From Cylindrodendrum hubeiense (lineage: Eukaryota; Ascomycota; Sordariomycetes; Hypocreales; Nectriaceae): a DNA stretch of 64,000 nt. This document shows, piece by piece, positions 30,101 through 40,544 of the stretch; the first letter of the stretch is position 1, and each line of letters begins with the position of its first letter. A model generated the notes under the pieces. That model did not search any database and was not told where the DNA came from. It worked only from the letters and a program-made list of their open reading frames with translations. The stretch spans positions 124,001 to 188,000 of the forward strand of contig JAANBB010000016.1 of the NCBI GenBank assembly GCA_014621425.1. The letters are read 5' to 3'. The translations under genes were made by a program, and so were the position numbers.

Positions 30101-32224
30101 CCTGAGATAGTCTAGACCGTCACGCTTCTGTCCAATTGGTTTGCCGCCTACCATGATATCAGGGGCCTGTTGATGTTAGCCATGGTGAGATCGCCGGTAG
30201 AGGGAAGCTGCACTCACACCTGGGTACTCCCAATCAATGTCAATGCCGTCGATTCCCTCTTCATTGGCCCAACTGGCAAGATTTGTCGCAAAGACTTCTC
30301 GGTTGTTGATGATGGCCGAACGGATAATGTTGTATTTGCCAGGCTCTGTCGAATCGGCCCAGCCGCCAAACGATACGATACGCTTGGCTTTAAGCTTCTT
30401 GAAGTCGGCCCATTCACCCTTGCCCGATTTGATGACTGGCTTCCAGGTGACTGGATCAATCGAGGCAAAGGCCCAGTGGATGTGAGTGTAGGAGCCGTCC
30501 GTGTTGGCGTTCTTAGCCTTTAACCAGAGGCAGTCTCGGCTCATGCCAAACGCTTCATAGTAACCGATTCTCTGGAACTCGGCGGGGGGCCCTGAGTTCT
30601 GCTTGATCTTGTTGCCACAGTTGGATACGCACGTATTCTGGAAGCCCTTCTTCTTGGTACCCGGGCCACCGCCCTCGGGGGAGTTGTCGGTGCAGTGCCC
30701 AGGGAACGCTCCACAGAAGCCCCAGTTGCTGCAGCACGCCTTCAAGGGACAGGGATTGAGATCTGCAATTGATATGGACTTGTCCGTGGGTTTCTTTGTC
30801 CCTGGGACTAACGGGCCGCACTGGGCTCCCTCCTGCGGCGGCGGCATAGGGGCAGTTCCCGGTTCGAGACACATATTGTAGCTAACGAGCATCTCGTTGC
30901 AGCCGGCCCAGGCCCAGGTTTTGCCCTTGTTGAACTTTTCTAGGTCCTGGACAGTAACGGCATACTTCTTAGCTAGCGCCGCGCACGAATCACCATCCTT
31001 GATGAGGTGAGTCGCGCAAGTCCCGTCCGTTCCGGGCTTGGGAGGTTCCGGCTTGTATGGGTCACCGGCTGAGCAGCAGACATAGTTGCCTTCCTTCAGC
31101 GTAGCACATAGATTCTTTTGCGGGTTGAACTTGAGAAAGTCGTTGCCGCGTATGTTGCACCGAGTGGCGAGAGCGGCGCAGCTGTCGCCAGACTCGACTT
31201 GGATGTGTTTGCAAACAGCCCGTTTACTGAGTAGTCCGTTGAGAAACCGAACACCTATGCTCTGTGGTGTTGGGGTGGGTATCGGAGTTGGGGTTGGAGT
31301 TATAGGTGTCATTCCATCGTCGTCAAAACCCTTCATGCCAACAATATCGAACATGTTCACTCCCGGGAGCTCCTCTGTTGGATTGAGATCTCCTTGGATG
31401 GCACAACTTCCCTTGCTCCACTGCAGAGCATCGTTCTGAACCGCAGCAAGGTCTCCCGAATGGTCAATTGACACACCAAAGACTTGTTCTTTCTGGTGCT
31501 CGCTGTTGCAGAGCTCGGCAACCATGTGCTCACGATGAGAGTTGCTGGATTGGAAGTGCTTGGACAGGGCTTGAATAGCCGACTTTATCGTGGGCTTGCC
31601 AAGACCAGTTCCAATGTAGACACTGGCAACGGTGTTTTGGTGATAGGCAAACAGGAAGTTCTCATCACAGTTATCCCTGGTTTCGAAGAACCTTTGTATA
31701 CCATGTAGTAGGTTGGCGACCTTTGCCCCGTCCGCCTTTGCGCTGCTCGCCCGAAGTGCAAGAGTGACGTTGACAGGGTCGCCATCAACTGAACAGGCTG
31801 CGGCAGTCTTGAGAGACCCGCCTTGGAACAGCTTGGGGGATTTCTTGGGATTCTCCATTGGAGTCTGAGAACCTTACCTGGCGCTGGTAGAGTTGGATCC
31901 CAATGTGCAACTTTGAATGATGATGGTCGAGTCTGACCGGTCTAGAGGCTGTGAGACGGCGAGCTGGAGCAGCATGGGGTCTTTGCAGCGCTTGAGTCGG
32001 TCGGTGGAAAAGTAAGGAATCCAACTATGAGTGTTTGCATAGTCGGCACATGGGGGTGGACAGTCATGCTGGTCAGGCTGGTAGGTGTTGATATCACTGA
32101 TGGGTGATGGATCATCCTCAGTGACGGGATCTACAGCCTTTGAGCCATCGATGTTGATGGCAGCCTGCGCAACGCTGATCACCAGAAAAAGAGAGGCTAG
32201 CATGGACCTCAGACTGGGCAACAT
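27194..32224 (-). CDS. Killer-toxin-like GH18 chitinase with LysM, CBM18 and NucA/NucB-like domains; apparently broken
   Basis: A large secreted class V subgroup C chitinase related to the alpha/beta chitinase subunit of yeast killer toxins. Order: signal peptide (ATG at 32224, LASLFLVISVAQAA), N-terminal region, two LysM (VESGDSCAALATRCNI, IKDGDSCAALAKKYAV), CBM18 (CCSNWGFCGAFPGHC), GH18 with catalytic GIDGIDIDWEYPG, Cys-rich repeats (CNYGFCPESLC), a hydrophobic helix, and a C-terminal domain with CDMDEYPP at 27671-27694, like the NucA/NucB nuclease signature. Introns 30217-30167, 29952-29901, 29831-29766, 29729-29672, 29404-29347 and 28410-28353 all restore the frame. Two lesions remain: an in-frame TAA at 31876-31874 and a net one-base frameshift near 28258. 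A 90-nt alternative intron could remove the TAA, but its donor is weak. Otherwise it is a pseudogene or carries sequence errors. Confidence 0.85.
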
Positions 32225-33959
32225 TGTGGCATGCGCAAGATAACGGCTAATAATAACCGGATGTAGGGTGACAAGAAGCGTAATGAATGTGGTTGTGGAT
32301 GAATGGACGTAGTAAGAGAAGACAGGAGAGATATAAGGCAATAAAAAGAGCGTTAAGACGCGATTAATCTAGCTAAACAAGACAAGTAGCATTCGGGCCA
32401 ATGTTATATATGACATTAAGTCTACTACAAGTTCTATCTCTAACCTGTACCGAAGTCTCTTCCCACGCTCGACAGGGCGTGTCAAGGCGTGAGCAAGGAT
32501 ATCGCTCACGGCAAAGCCTGGGATTCCTAGTGGTGTGAAGTAACCAACGACTGCGGCCCGCTCCGGCTGTAGACGAGCCCCCTTTACTGGTAAACGATGA
32601 AGGGACATGGGGAGGATGTGAGGTTTCATTGTCGTTGCTCCTGTACAAAAGAAGATGTTGTGTTGGTTGACCCCAGATGGAGACTTGACAATACGAAGAC
32701 GCAACCTTGAAACGATGGAAAAAAGCCGAGCACGAATGATTTCGCTTTTACTCAGCACATGCGGATCGAGTAGTTGTCGAATCCGCGTCATTATTAACCT
32801 CGGCCAAGCCACTGTCTGGTTGGGGAACTCCGGATGTGTTGGTTGGGTCAGTTCAGTACGCTCGGAACATGTTGCTTCTGGCAACGTTGCGGCGAGAGTA
32901 TCCTGCAATGTGCATCATGAGACAAGATCTTGGCGGTACAAGTGGACATGACAGGCGATGCCTGAACGATCGAGGACGGGCCGAGAATGAGACCGGTTCT
33001 CCCCTTGTTCCGGTTCCCTGATAAAGGCGTGAAAGTTGACAAACTAGGCTCGCCATGGTAATGGCCGAGCCTAGAATCGTGAGTTCAAACGGCTAATGAC
33101 TGGATGTATCGCATGGACTCGGTAAACCACTGCTCTCCAACTGGGTGGAGCCATTTACCTAATTCCTTGGTTGGTTATAGAATGCCAAGAGCTCTTGACT
33201 GTGGGAGATCCAGCACTGACTTGGATGTTAATTAACGCGATCACCATCGCTTTGTGTTTATGCAGATCTGATAAACCACTGCGGTGGACCAAGCCCAGGT
33301 TGAGTTGACTGGAAGCTAGTATCCGCTTAATACCACTGCATCTAAGTAAATGATGCACGCACAGTTGACGGTCAAGCTAGAACCGCAAAACTCCGGGTGA
33401 AAACGCGGATAGATTCCAACAAGGATCAACCATTCGAGGGAGCTGTGAAGACATGAAAAGCTGAGACGAGTTGTGAATTGAACTCTCACCCATCAATACC
33501 TAGATACAACCTACAGCCATTTTCACATTCCCACCATAAGTGGCCCACGCTCGAGCCGGGTCCCTCTGCTCTGCAGGGGTACCTTGTTCCTTGTCGAGGA
33601 TCCGTAAACGGGTCTAGGGCATGACAGGCGATTCTCACTTCGCTGACTCGCTTCATGATTCCACAGTGTTGGTACTCCCTTGTAAAGAAAAATCAGATTT
33701 TTAGAGTCGAATCATGCAAACTCAACTGTAGAGTAGCACCAGCAAGCCAGGGATGACGATACCTGGCGGGCCTTGTCTCTTCCCCTCTCTGCTCTTGTTG
33801 ACGGCAACGCCACTTCATTTCGTCTGCCTCACCCCTTTCTTGATCACCACTTGCTGGATATTAAAGCCCCCCCAGAAGTTGGATAAATATGAGCAGCATA
33901 TCACTCTGGGGCACCATCTGCGCACTGGCACTCAAATTTTGCTACAACACTCTTCCAAC
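32225..33959. other. Intergenic, divergent promoter region
   Basis: About 1.7 kb between the chitinase and the GPI-type secreted protein. Overlapping frames at 32369-32908 (minus) and 32655-32951 (plus) have no recognisable domain and occupy the same DNA on both strands, so neither is called. No repeat recognised. Confidence 0.5.
33883..33890 (+). promoter_or_regulatory. TATA-like box of the GPI-type secreted protein gene
   Basis: ATAAATAT about 70 bp upstream of the ATG at 33960, a plausible TATA element. It also argues that the longer in-frame start at 33753 is not used. Confidence 0.35.
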
Positions 33960-34637
33960 ATGAGACCACCGACAGCAGTCCTCGTTCTACAGGCTACGGC
34001 TGCCATAGCATCCATCTTTGACACAATCTTGCCTACCACCAAGGGCACCATCACCAGCGACTCGTGGCAATGCGCGACGCAGACATTCGAGTCGTACTTT
34101 GACGTCCCCAAGCCGACGGGCAAGCTCCTTGATCCTATCCTGGACTATGGAGACACGCTCTTAAAGGGCTGTAAGTCGACTCTGACAGATGCCATGGGCA
34201 TGTCCGCGTGCACCTTTCCTCCCCAGTCTGACTGGTGCGGCTTCACCAAGTCAGCACCCTCGAGCCTGCTACCCGCATACTCGTCCTACGGTAGCGTGGC
34301 CTCGTCGTGGTGGGCCGAGCACAGTTCCTCTGCCGTCGAGGATTCCAAGTACTGCCCAAACAGTTGGTTCAAGGCTATGAACTCGCTGCCCTACGGAGCC
34401 ACATGGCTCAACGTTACTATCGCCTTTGCAGGCTGCTATGTTGCGGCGCACCCGACCGGCAATGCAAAGACGACGCTGGCAGCGACCACGACCGCTGCAT
34501 TAAAGGCAACTGGAAGCGTTTCGAAGGCCACTTCTACGGTAAATAACGCCAACGGTGTTGGAAGACGGGATGGTGCTGAGATGTGGGTGGTGGCGGGGAC
34601 TGGACTGGCTGCGGCGGCTGTCAACTCCATCTTGTAA
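33960..34637 (+). CDS. Secreted Cys-containing protein with GPI-type C-terminus (DUF7735-like)
   Basis: A 225-aa protein. The N-terminal ~18 residues (RPPTAVLVLQATAAIASIF) form a signal peptide when translation starts at 33960; the in-frame ATG at 33753 would add a long leader that hides it. The mature domain has paired cysteines (SWQCATQTF, LLKGCKSTL, SACTFPPQSDWCGF, KYCPNSWF, FAGCYVAAH) and the segment APSSLLPAYSSYGSVASSWW. A Thr/Ala/Ser-rich stalk and a hydrophobic end (MWVVAGTGLAAAAVNSIL) follow, consistent with a GPI anchor. It resembles the fungal DUF7735 family as I remember it; its function is unknown. Its place between chitinase and LysM effector suggests a cell-surface role. Confidence 0.78.
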   Translation: MRPPTAVLVLQATAAIASIFDTILPTTKGTITSDSWQCATQTFESYFDVPKPTGKLLDPILDYGDTLLKGCKSTLTDAMGMSACTFPPQSDWCGFTKSAPSSLLPAYSSYGSVASSWWAEHSSSAVEDSKYCPNSWFKAMNSLPYGATWLNVTIAFAGCYVAAHPTGNAKTTLAATTTAALKATGSVSKATSTVNNANGVGRRDGAEMWVVAGTGLAAAAVNSIL

Positions 34638-35939
34638 ATAGTACACGGGGGTGGGGGTGTAAGCAGTATCATTCTTTATTACTTCACTAGGCTTGTTGAG
34701 TTTGGGTTTGCTGGGTCGTGTAACTCGTGACCTGTCCTTCTGGGGGCCCCTTCTTAGACTCATGGCTATTTGTCTAGATATTCATATGAAACCGACCATT
34801 TAAGTACCAAACTTGCGGTTCAGAGCTTTTCACATCCTATTGGTACTGTACTGTGATTTGCTTGTCTGCGTCAAATATAAGCCAGATGCCGATATTCGGT
34901 TAAGGTCTTAGCCCCACATGTCAAATCCAACACGGAATCCCAAGCCCGATGTCTCGCTATGGAGATCACCGTAGAATACGAGGGTCGGGTGGAGATCTTC
35001 CGAACTAGGTACGGATATATTGAAGGTTAATTAAGCGGCCCGACCTTGTTGTGCTAAAGCCTTGTTTCGTATCCTAGCCGGCTTCCGAATACGCCCCTGT
35101 ATCCCTGCTCCCGGAGCCCCCAGCCTCTATTACGTTAGATTAGGTTCTCCCCCCCGACGCGGCTGGCCAAGCCTCGTTCAGCTGATACTAACATTGTGTG
35201 ATCCACCTGTACTGTCACGTATGGTTGTGTTAAACTCGCGTGAACGGCTTCATGTTGGTTGACACGAGCGAACAACAACATTGCACTCCGTATTCCACCG
35301 CTTCTCGACCCCTACGTCTCGACTCACTCATCAGGTTAAACAAACACCCCATATGCTATCAACAAATCCGAGAATTTGGTACTGGGATGACAGAGCTCGT
35401 ACAACTTGACATTGTTGCTGGCAAGTCGGGGCGAAACCCTGCGTCTCTTTAGCTGTTCCCGATCTTGGCATGGAGCCATGTCACCTATCAGACAGTAGGC
35501 CAAGACACCTGTTGGCACCTCCCATTAGTAGCAACTCCAGGTCATATCCTAAAGATGCACCGTCAGTAAGTAACTCACGACCCTGGTTGATGCTGGCTCG
35601 AAGGAACTTTCGGTTACTGTAGAACAGGATGGTCTGTTGTTGCAAATATTCCCGCAAAGATGTCATGGAAGCTCTTCTCACTGTGGTATGTTCAGCTCTG
35701 GGCAACCAGCATTCCTCCACCGCCATCAGATGACGGCTTCATGCGGGGAAACTCAAGCCAGAGCGTAGTAATTTTCAAGAGCTCTTGGCGGTGCATGTGG
35801 TTTCTAGTCAAGGCCCGATGATAACGGGATCGATTAGGATGCAACTCAACTATATTTCCACACAGTATCCGCTGCTGAATCTAAGTCTTCAGTCACCCCC
35901 GATACCACTTCACTTGAGCTCACATATGTTTCGATCACC
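34638..35939. other. Intergenic region
   Basis: No supported gene. An 81-codon minus-strand frame at 35481-35726 contains SMTSLREYLQQQTILFYSNR, which looks protein-like but has no match I know; it could be an exon of a decayed gene. Confidence 0.45.
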
Positions 35940-37344
35940 ATGTTTCTGCCACTCATAGCCGCTTGTATCTTTGGCAGCGCCCAGTTGGCCCTAGGTGCTG
36001 CCGTTCGGCCTCGAGGAACCGGGCCCAAGAACCCTCACGATAGCAAGACCACTGGGCATTGTAGCTGGTGGCTTGACTACGATGAGAAGGTGACCTGTGT
36101 TGACCTCTTGGGGGACAACATTACAATCAAGCAATTCCAGCGTTGGGTAAGTTCATGAGTCGCCGAAACTTACCAGCAGTGACTAAACTGACCCGTGGAA
36201 CAACACAGAACCCATCAATCAAGGATAACTGCCAGGGCATGATCGTTGGGCGATCCTACTGTGTCGAAGCTACCTTTGAACCGGAGCCGGAGCCGGAGCC
36301 GGAGCCCACAAAGAAGCCTGAGCCTTCACCGACAAAGTCATCAAATGGTAAGATTCCTGCCTGAACCTGATTAGTTGATTGATGGGGTTTGCTGACCTCT
36401 TGCAACCAGGTATCGAGACCCCGGATAGTATCCAGCCTGGTATGGTCAGCAACTGCGACAAGTTCTATTTCGTTAAGTCTGGCGATAGCTGTGCCGCCAT
36501 CGCATCCAAGCACGGAATCACGTTAGTCCAGTTCAACAAGTGGAACACCAAACTCGGTAGTAACTGTGGTGGGCTATGGGCTGACGCCTATGCCTGTGTT
36601 TCCATCATCGGCCATGACCCTACGCCGAGCAAACCCACCACCACAACTAAAGTCAGCCCTACCAACGGTATCAAGACTCCCTCGCCAATCCAAGATGGTA
36701 TGGCAAAGAACTGTAACAAATTCCACATGATCAGGACAACCACAACATGCACATCGATCCGGGATTACTATCACCTACCGCTAGCCGACTTTTACAAGTG
36801 GAATCCTGCAGTTGGGACCAAGTGCCAGGCTCTTTTGGTAAACTACTACGTCTGTGTTAGTGTAGTCGGGTGGAAGCCACCCACTCCTACTGCGCCTGAC
36901 AAAGGCAATGGTATCGCGACACCCACGCCCTTCCAAACCGGCATGACCAAGAACTGCAACAAGTTCCACCTGGTAAAGAAGACAACCACCTGCGCCTCCA
37001 TCCAAAACTACTACAAGATCACCATGGCAGACTTCTATAAGTGGAACCCTGCAATAGGCTCCAAGTGTACGGCTCTATGGGCAGACAACAACGTGTGTGT
37101 TGGCGTCATCGGTCAAAAGCCTACGCCAACGCAGCCACCCAAGGGCTTCCAGACCCCTTCGCCTATTCAGGCAGGAATGGTCAAGAACTGCAAGAAGTTC
37201 CACCTGGTCAAGAAGACAACCACCTGCGCCTCGATTCAGGCCTCCTACAAGATCACAATGGCGAACCTCTATAAATGGAATCCTGCCATCGGCTCTAAGT
37301 GCACAGCTCTGTGGGTAGACAATTATGTTTGCGTTGGCATCTGA
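35940..37344 (+). CDS. Multi-LysM secreted effector (five LysM domains)
   Basis: A 426-aa secreted chitin-binding protein without an enzyme domain. Exons 35940-36146, 36209-36347 and 36410-37344, with clean GTAAGT/GTAAGA donors. A signal peptide (FLPLIAACIFGSAQLALGA) leads to LysM 1 across the first splice (FQRWNPSIKDNC). A Glu-Pro repeat linker follows (exon 2), then LysM 2 (VKSGDSCAAIASKHGITL) and LysM 3-5. Modules 3-5 share KFHLVKKTTTCASIQ or a close form, and modules 4 and 5 are nearly identical. Such effectors bind chitin fragments, hide the hypha from host chitin receptors or shield it from chitinases. It sits ~3.7 kb from the chitin-binding chitinase, a pairing known in fungi. A role in self-protection or in hosts is inference. 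Confidence 0.93.
36282..36305 (+). repeat. CCGGAG/EP codon microsatellite in the LysM gene
   Basis: Four tandem copies of the hexamer CCGGAG encode the Glu-Pro linker between LysM 1 and LysM 2. Such repeats change length easily and would vary the spacing of the chitin-binding modules. Confidence 0.7.
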
Positions 37345-38253
37345 TGGGGGCTGTAATTGATGTAAATCAAGCATGAAACTACTCATCTCTAAGATTTAAT
37401 ATTTGAGTTTGGTAAGATTGGGAGGACTGTACTCAAGTGGAGCTGGGTTGTCCATCAATTAAGTCTCAGTGCATGGCGTCAGACATACTTGGAATAGGAA
37501 CTCGAGGAACTCATCACATGTTGCTCGGACAGACCATCATTGACTCTGCTGATTAGCGGTGACTGAGGTTCTCTTTTAAATTAACAACGTTTCTATAACA
37601 TCTGGAATCATCGTTAAAGGTTTCATCTTCAGAGGTCCTAATCCTCAATATCATCCTTGCTATCATCATCATTCTCTTCCTCCTTTTGACAATTCTTCTA
37701 CACCCGTTGTCCCTCACCAGAAACAAATAATCATCTCGGTACAGATAGAGACTTGTGCAATTTGTCAGTATACATTTATGGACTTAATATTGGTTTGCCA
37801 TCAACTGTTGAAAGGTTAACCATCTCACACAAATATTCGCGTCTGATACTACCACCACCACCCATTGATAGCAAAAGGTAGTGTAGGATAGCTTGTTTGG
37901 TGTTGCCGAAAGTCCAGTTAATGGAACAACAACCGCAAATCATTGAGTGATTGACAAGCAAAATGCTAAGCATGGGGGATTATATCCAACGTAAAGCACT
38001 AATCTAAGAGTTTGGGAAAAGAATAAGAATTAAATGCTGCACTGCGAGTTGGGGGAAACTTTTGAAAGTACTGGAGTTATATCAAAGAAAAATTGCTTAG
38101 ATAAGAACGCTTTTAGCTTAAAAATAATTAATGTCACGTTTATAATTAATATTCTCCTCTGAAGTGACCTTGTTTTAATTTGTAGAGGCTAGCATTGTCA
38201 CTATGTAATGGCAAAAGCATATAGCCCTGTCCTCGAAATACCTACTAAGAGCC
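37345..38253. other. Intergenic, convergent 3' ends
   Basis: Between the LysM effector and the bZIP gene. AT-rich in its second half, with poly-pyrimidine stretches near 37650-37690. No gene recognised. Confidence 0.5.
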
Positions 38254-39777
38254 TTACTCCAAGTTCACAATGGACTGCCGGATTGCGTAATCCACATCGT
38301 CTCGACGGATCCCCGGACCAAGGCCTAGACAGGTGGCGTTTTCGGCAAGCGTCTTGACTAGCTTGTCAATGTCAACTCCAATGTTCACAGGTTTGGAATC
38401 TTGGAGATAAGGAGGCTGAGATGAGACCTGGTCTGATACGGATGCGCTGACTTGGCGGAGCTCATTGGCAGGGATGATATTGGGTCCAGCGTGAACCGAT
38501 GACGACAAATGACCCTTGCCTCCAAATACTGACCAGTCTCCACCATCTAGGTGTTGATATCCGGGTGCGCGATCGACGATGTTCACATCGGCTGGCCCAT
38601 CTGGCTCTTGGCTCCTTTGCGTGAGTACTCTGTCATTCAGCGAACTCGCATCCTGGTCCCAATTAGGTCTCGCGTGTGCATTCGCCGGTTGCCGATGCTG
38701 CACCTGACTCGAGTCGGATGGAGCAGTAATTTCTGACAAGGAGCTTCGGCCGCGAAGTGGGCCAGAGCTTCTCAAGCGAATACCTCTCTCCAGTAGATAT
38801 TCTTCTACATCTGCAGCTTCGAGCCACTCGCCTTGGAGTTGCTGGATCTCCGTAAATATGACGGTTCTTGTTTTCCCAAATCGAAGTTGCTGTAAGAAAG
38901 GTCGTGGTTGTCTAGGAACTAAGGCACCTCCCCCTTCAATCGTACGATATACGTTGGGTGCATCTGGGGGGATCTCCTCAACGTTATATTGGCACGCCGT
39001 CATCGTTGCACCGATAATCGATAGACTCCGTAGTGATTCAGCTGCGAATAAATCTCGCAGAAGCTGTTGGGTATGGATAATTGAAGCCGCTTGCGGGCGC
39101 TCATGGTTGAGCCTGTTGCCCAAGAGGAATATTCCATATTCGAGGTAGGCACGTAATATCCTAATTGTAATCGACCCCAAACTTGGATTCTTTGTGCATG
39201 GGAGGAGGGAAACCGCGGCCTGTTCTGAAACCTTTGGTGGGCTTTGTGTATGCCCCCCTGGCATTAAACCGTGACTCTGGTTGAATTGAGTGGACGGAAG
39301 TACTAGCCCAGTTGTCCCCACTTCAAATTGCCCATGCTCTTTCAATTCTTGGGGAGCTATTCGAAACGATGTTTCTGACAGGCCTAGATGACTAACGTCC
39401 AGTCTTGCATCTTCCCCTATCAGGGACATCTCCTTACTGATTTGCGACAAATGCACAAGGACATCTGGAGGAAGCTGCATTTGACGGGGTTGGAGGATTT
39501 GGTGATGAAATCGATTGAAAGCTCCCAAGGCTCGAGTGAGAGCCGTGCTCAACTTTTCCACCCGAGCTTTCTCATGGCTGAGTGTGATCTTCTGTCGGTT
39601 TCGATATGTTCTTTGGGCGAGCCGCATTCGGGCTTTTCGATGCTGGAATGGGTTAATTAGGGGGAGTTAAACAAAGGACAGGGGGCAGGGTTTGTTTACA
39701 GTATTTTCATCTGCAACCTCATCGGATGTATCTTCCATTGGTGGCCGACCGCGTTGAGGCACTTGTGGTAGATCCAT
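38254..39777 (-). CDS. bZIP transcription factor
   Basis: A nuclear basic-leucine-zipper regulator of about 488 aa. Exon 1 is 39777-39700 (26 codons starting MDLPQVPQRGRPP) and exon 2 is 39642-38254; the intron has GTAAAC..CAG and a CTAAT branch-like site. The basic region is at the start of exon 2 (HRKARMRLAQRTYRNRQK), with the RLAQRTYRNR pattern of fungal Yap/AP-1-like factors. A short zipper-like helix follows (VEKLSTALTRALGAF). The middle (IRILRAYLEYGIFLLGNRL) is helical, and the rest is Ser/Gln/Pro-rich. The 5' flank carries five copies of a 14-bp repeat, which may control this gene. Confidence 0.88.
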
Positions 39778-40544
39778 ATTTTTCGTCGTTGGGCAGATGC
39801 AGTGAAGGAACCCGAAGTAAGCAGACACAAGGGAAGCTGACGAGACAGACGGTGATTTAAGACAAATTGCGGGGGGCCTCAAGTTGGCGCAACCGAAGAC
39901 AAATTGCGGGACCTGCCAGTGGAATGATTCAAGACAAATTGCGGAGCCTATCAATGGAGTGAGTGAAGACAAATTGCGGGGCGTAGGAATGGTTCAAGAC
40001 AAATTGCGGAGCTTCTTGGCTACAGTGAGCCTAGTGGCTGACAAATATGTCGAGATGTACGAGCTGGTGTGAAAGGATTGTTCTGTTCCTAGATTTGACG
40101 GAATGTACTCCTTAATCTGGATAGGGTCACAAACTCCGCAGTGCGTGGGTCCAGTTTGATGACAATTGAAGTGTTCATGTCCAATGGGCTGGAATAGAGT
40201 GGTGCTAAGGCCTGTTATGTAACATCCACATGGCGGTGCTCCTTGGTGGAGTTTCCAGTTCCTCTCTCTAGATTACTGAGATGGATATCATTTTGTGTGC
40301 TCAATTCATCGTCGCTTGGTAATCTGGGACATCTAATGATCTAGTTAGGACTGTAATTGTCAACATTTGATACTAAGTCCGCTGTTAGACTGTTAAGAGC
40401 ATCTCACTGTTGCGACATAAAACAACTCCCCTCGCTCCTGATATCCGAGAGCCTAAGTCTCAATCCTCTCACTTAAACTCTTATCAACCATACATCACCT
40501 TTTCTCCATCTACGGATTATCAACCTGCAAAGCCAAATTTTACC
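39778..40544. other. Divergent promoter region of bZIP and aldo/keto reductase genes
   Basis: 767 bp shared upstream region. Its bZIP-proximal part holds the five-copy direct repeat listed separately. The rest shows no gene. Confidence 0.6.
39859..40009. promoter_or_regulatory. Five exact 14-bp direct repeats, AAGACAAATTGCGG
   Basis: AAGACAAATTGCGG occurs at 39859, 39896, 39931, 39966 and 39996, always in the same orientation, with start-to-start steps of 37, 35, 35 and 30 bp. The sequence between copies is only partly similar, so the 14-mer itself appears to be under constraint. The array lies about 80-230 bp upstream of the bZIP ATG and ~540 bp upstream of the reductase ATG. This suggests multiple binding sites for one regulator, perhaps autoregulation by the bZIP protein. 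Confidence 0.75.

Noticed and set aside
32369..32908. 179-codon minus-strand frame upstream of the chitinase
   Set aside because: No recognisable domain, with a competing plus-strand frame over the same DNA. Parts look protein-like but the support is too weak.
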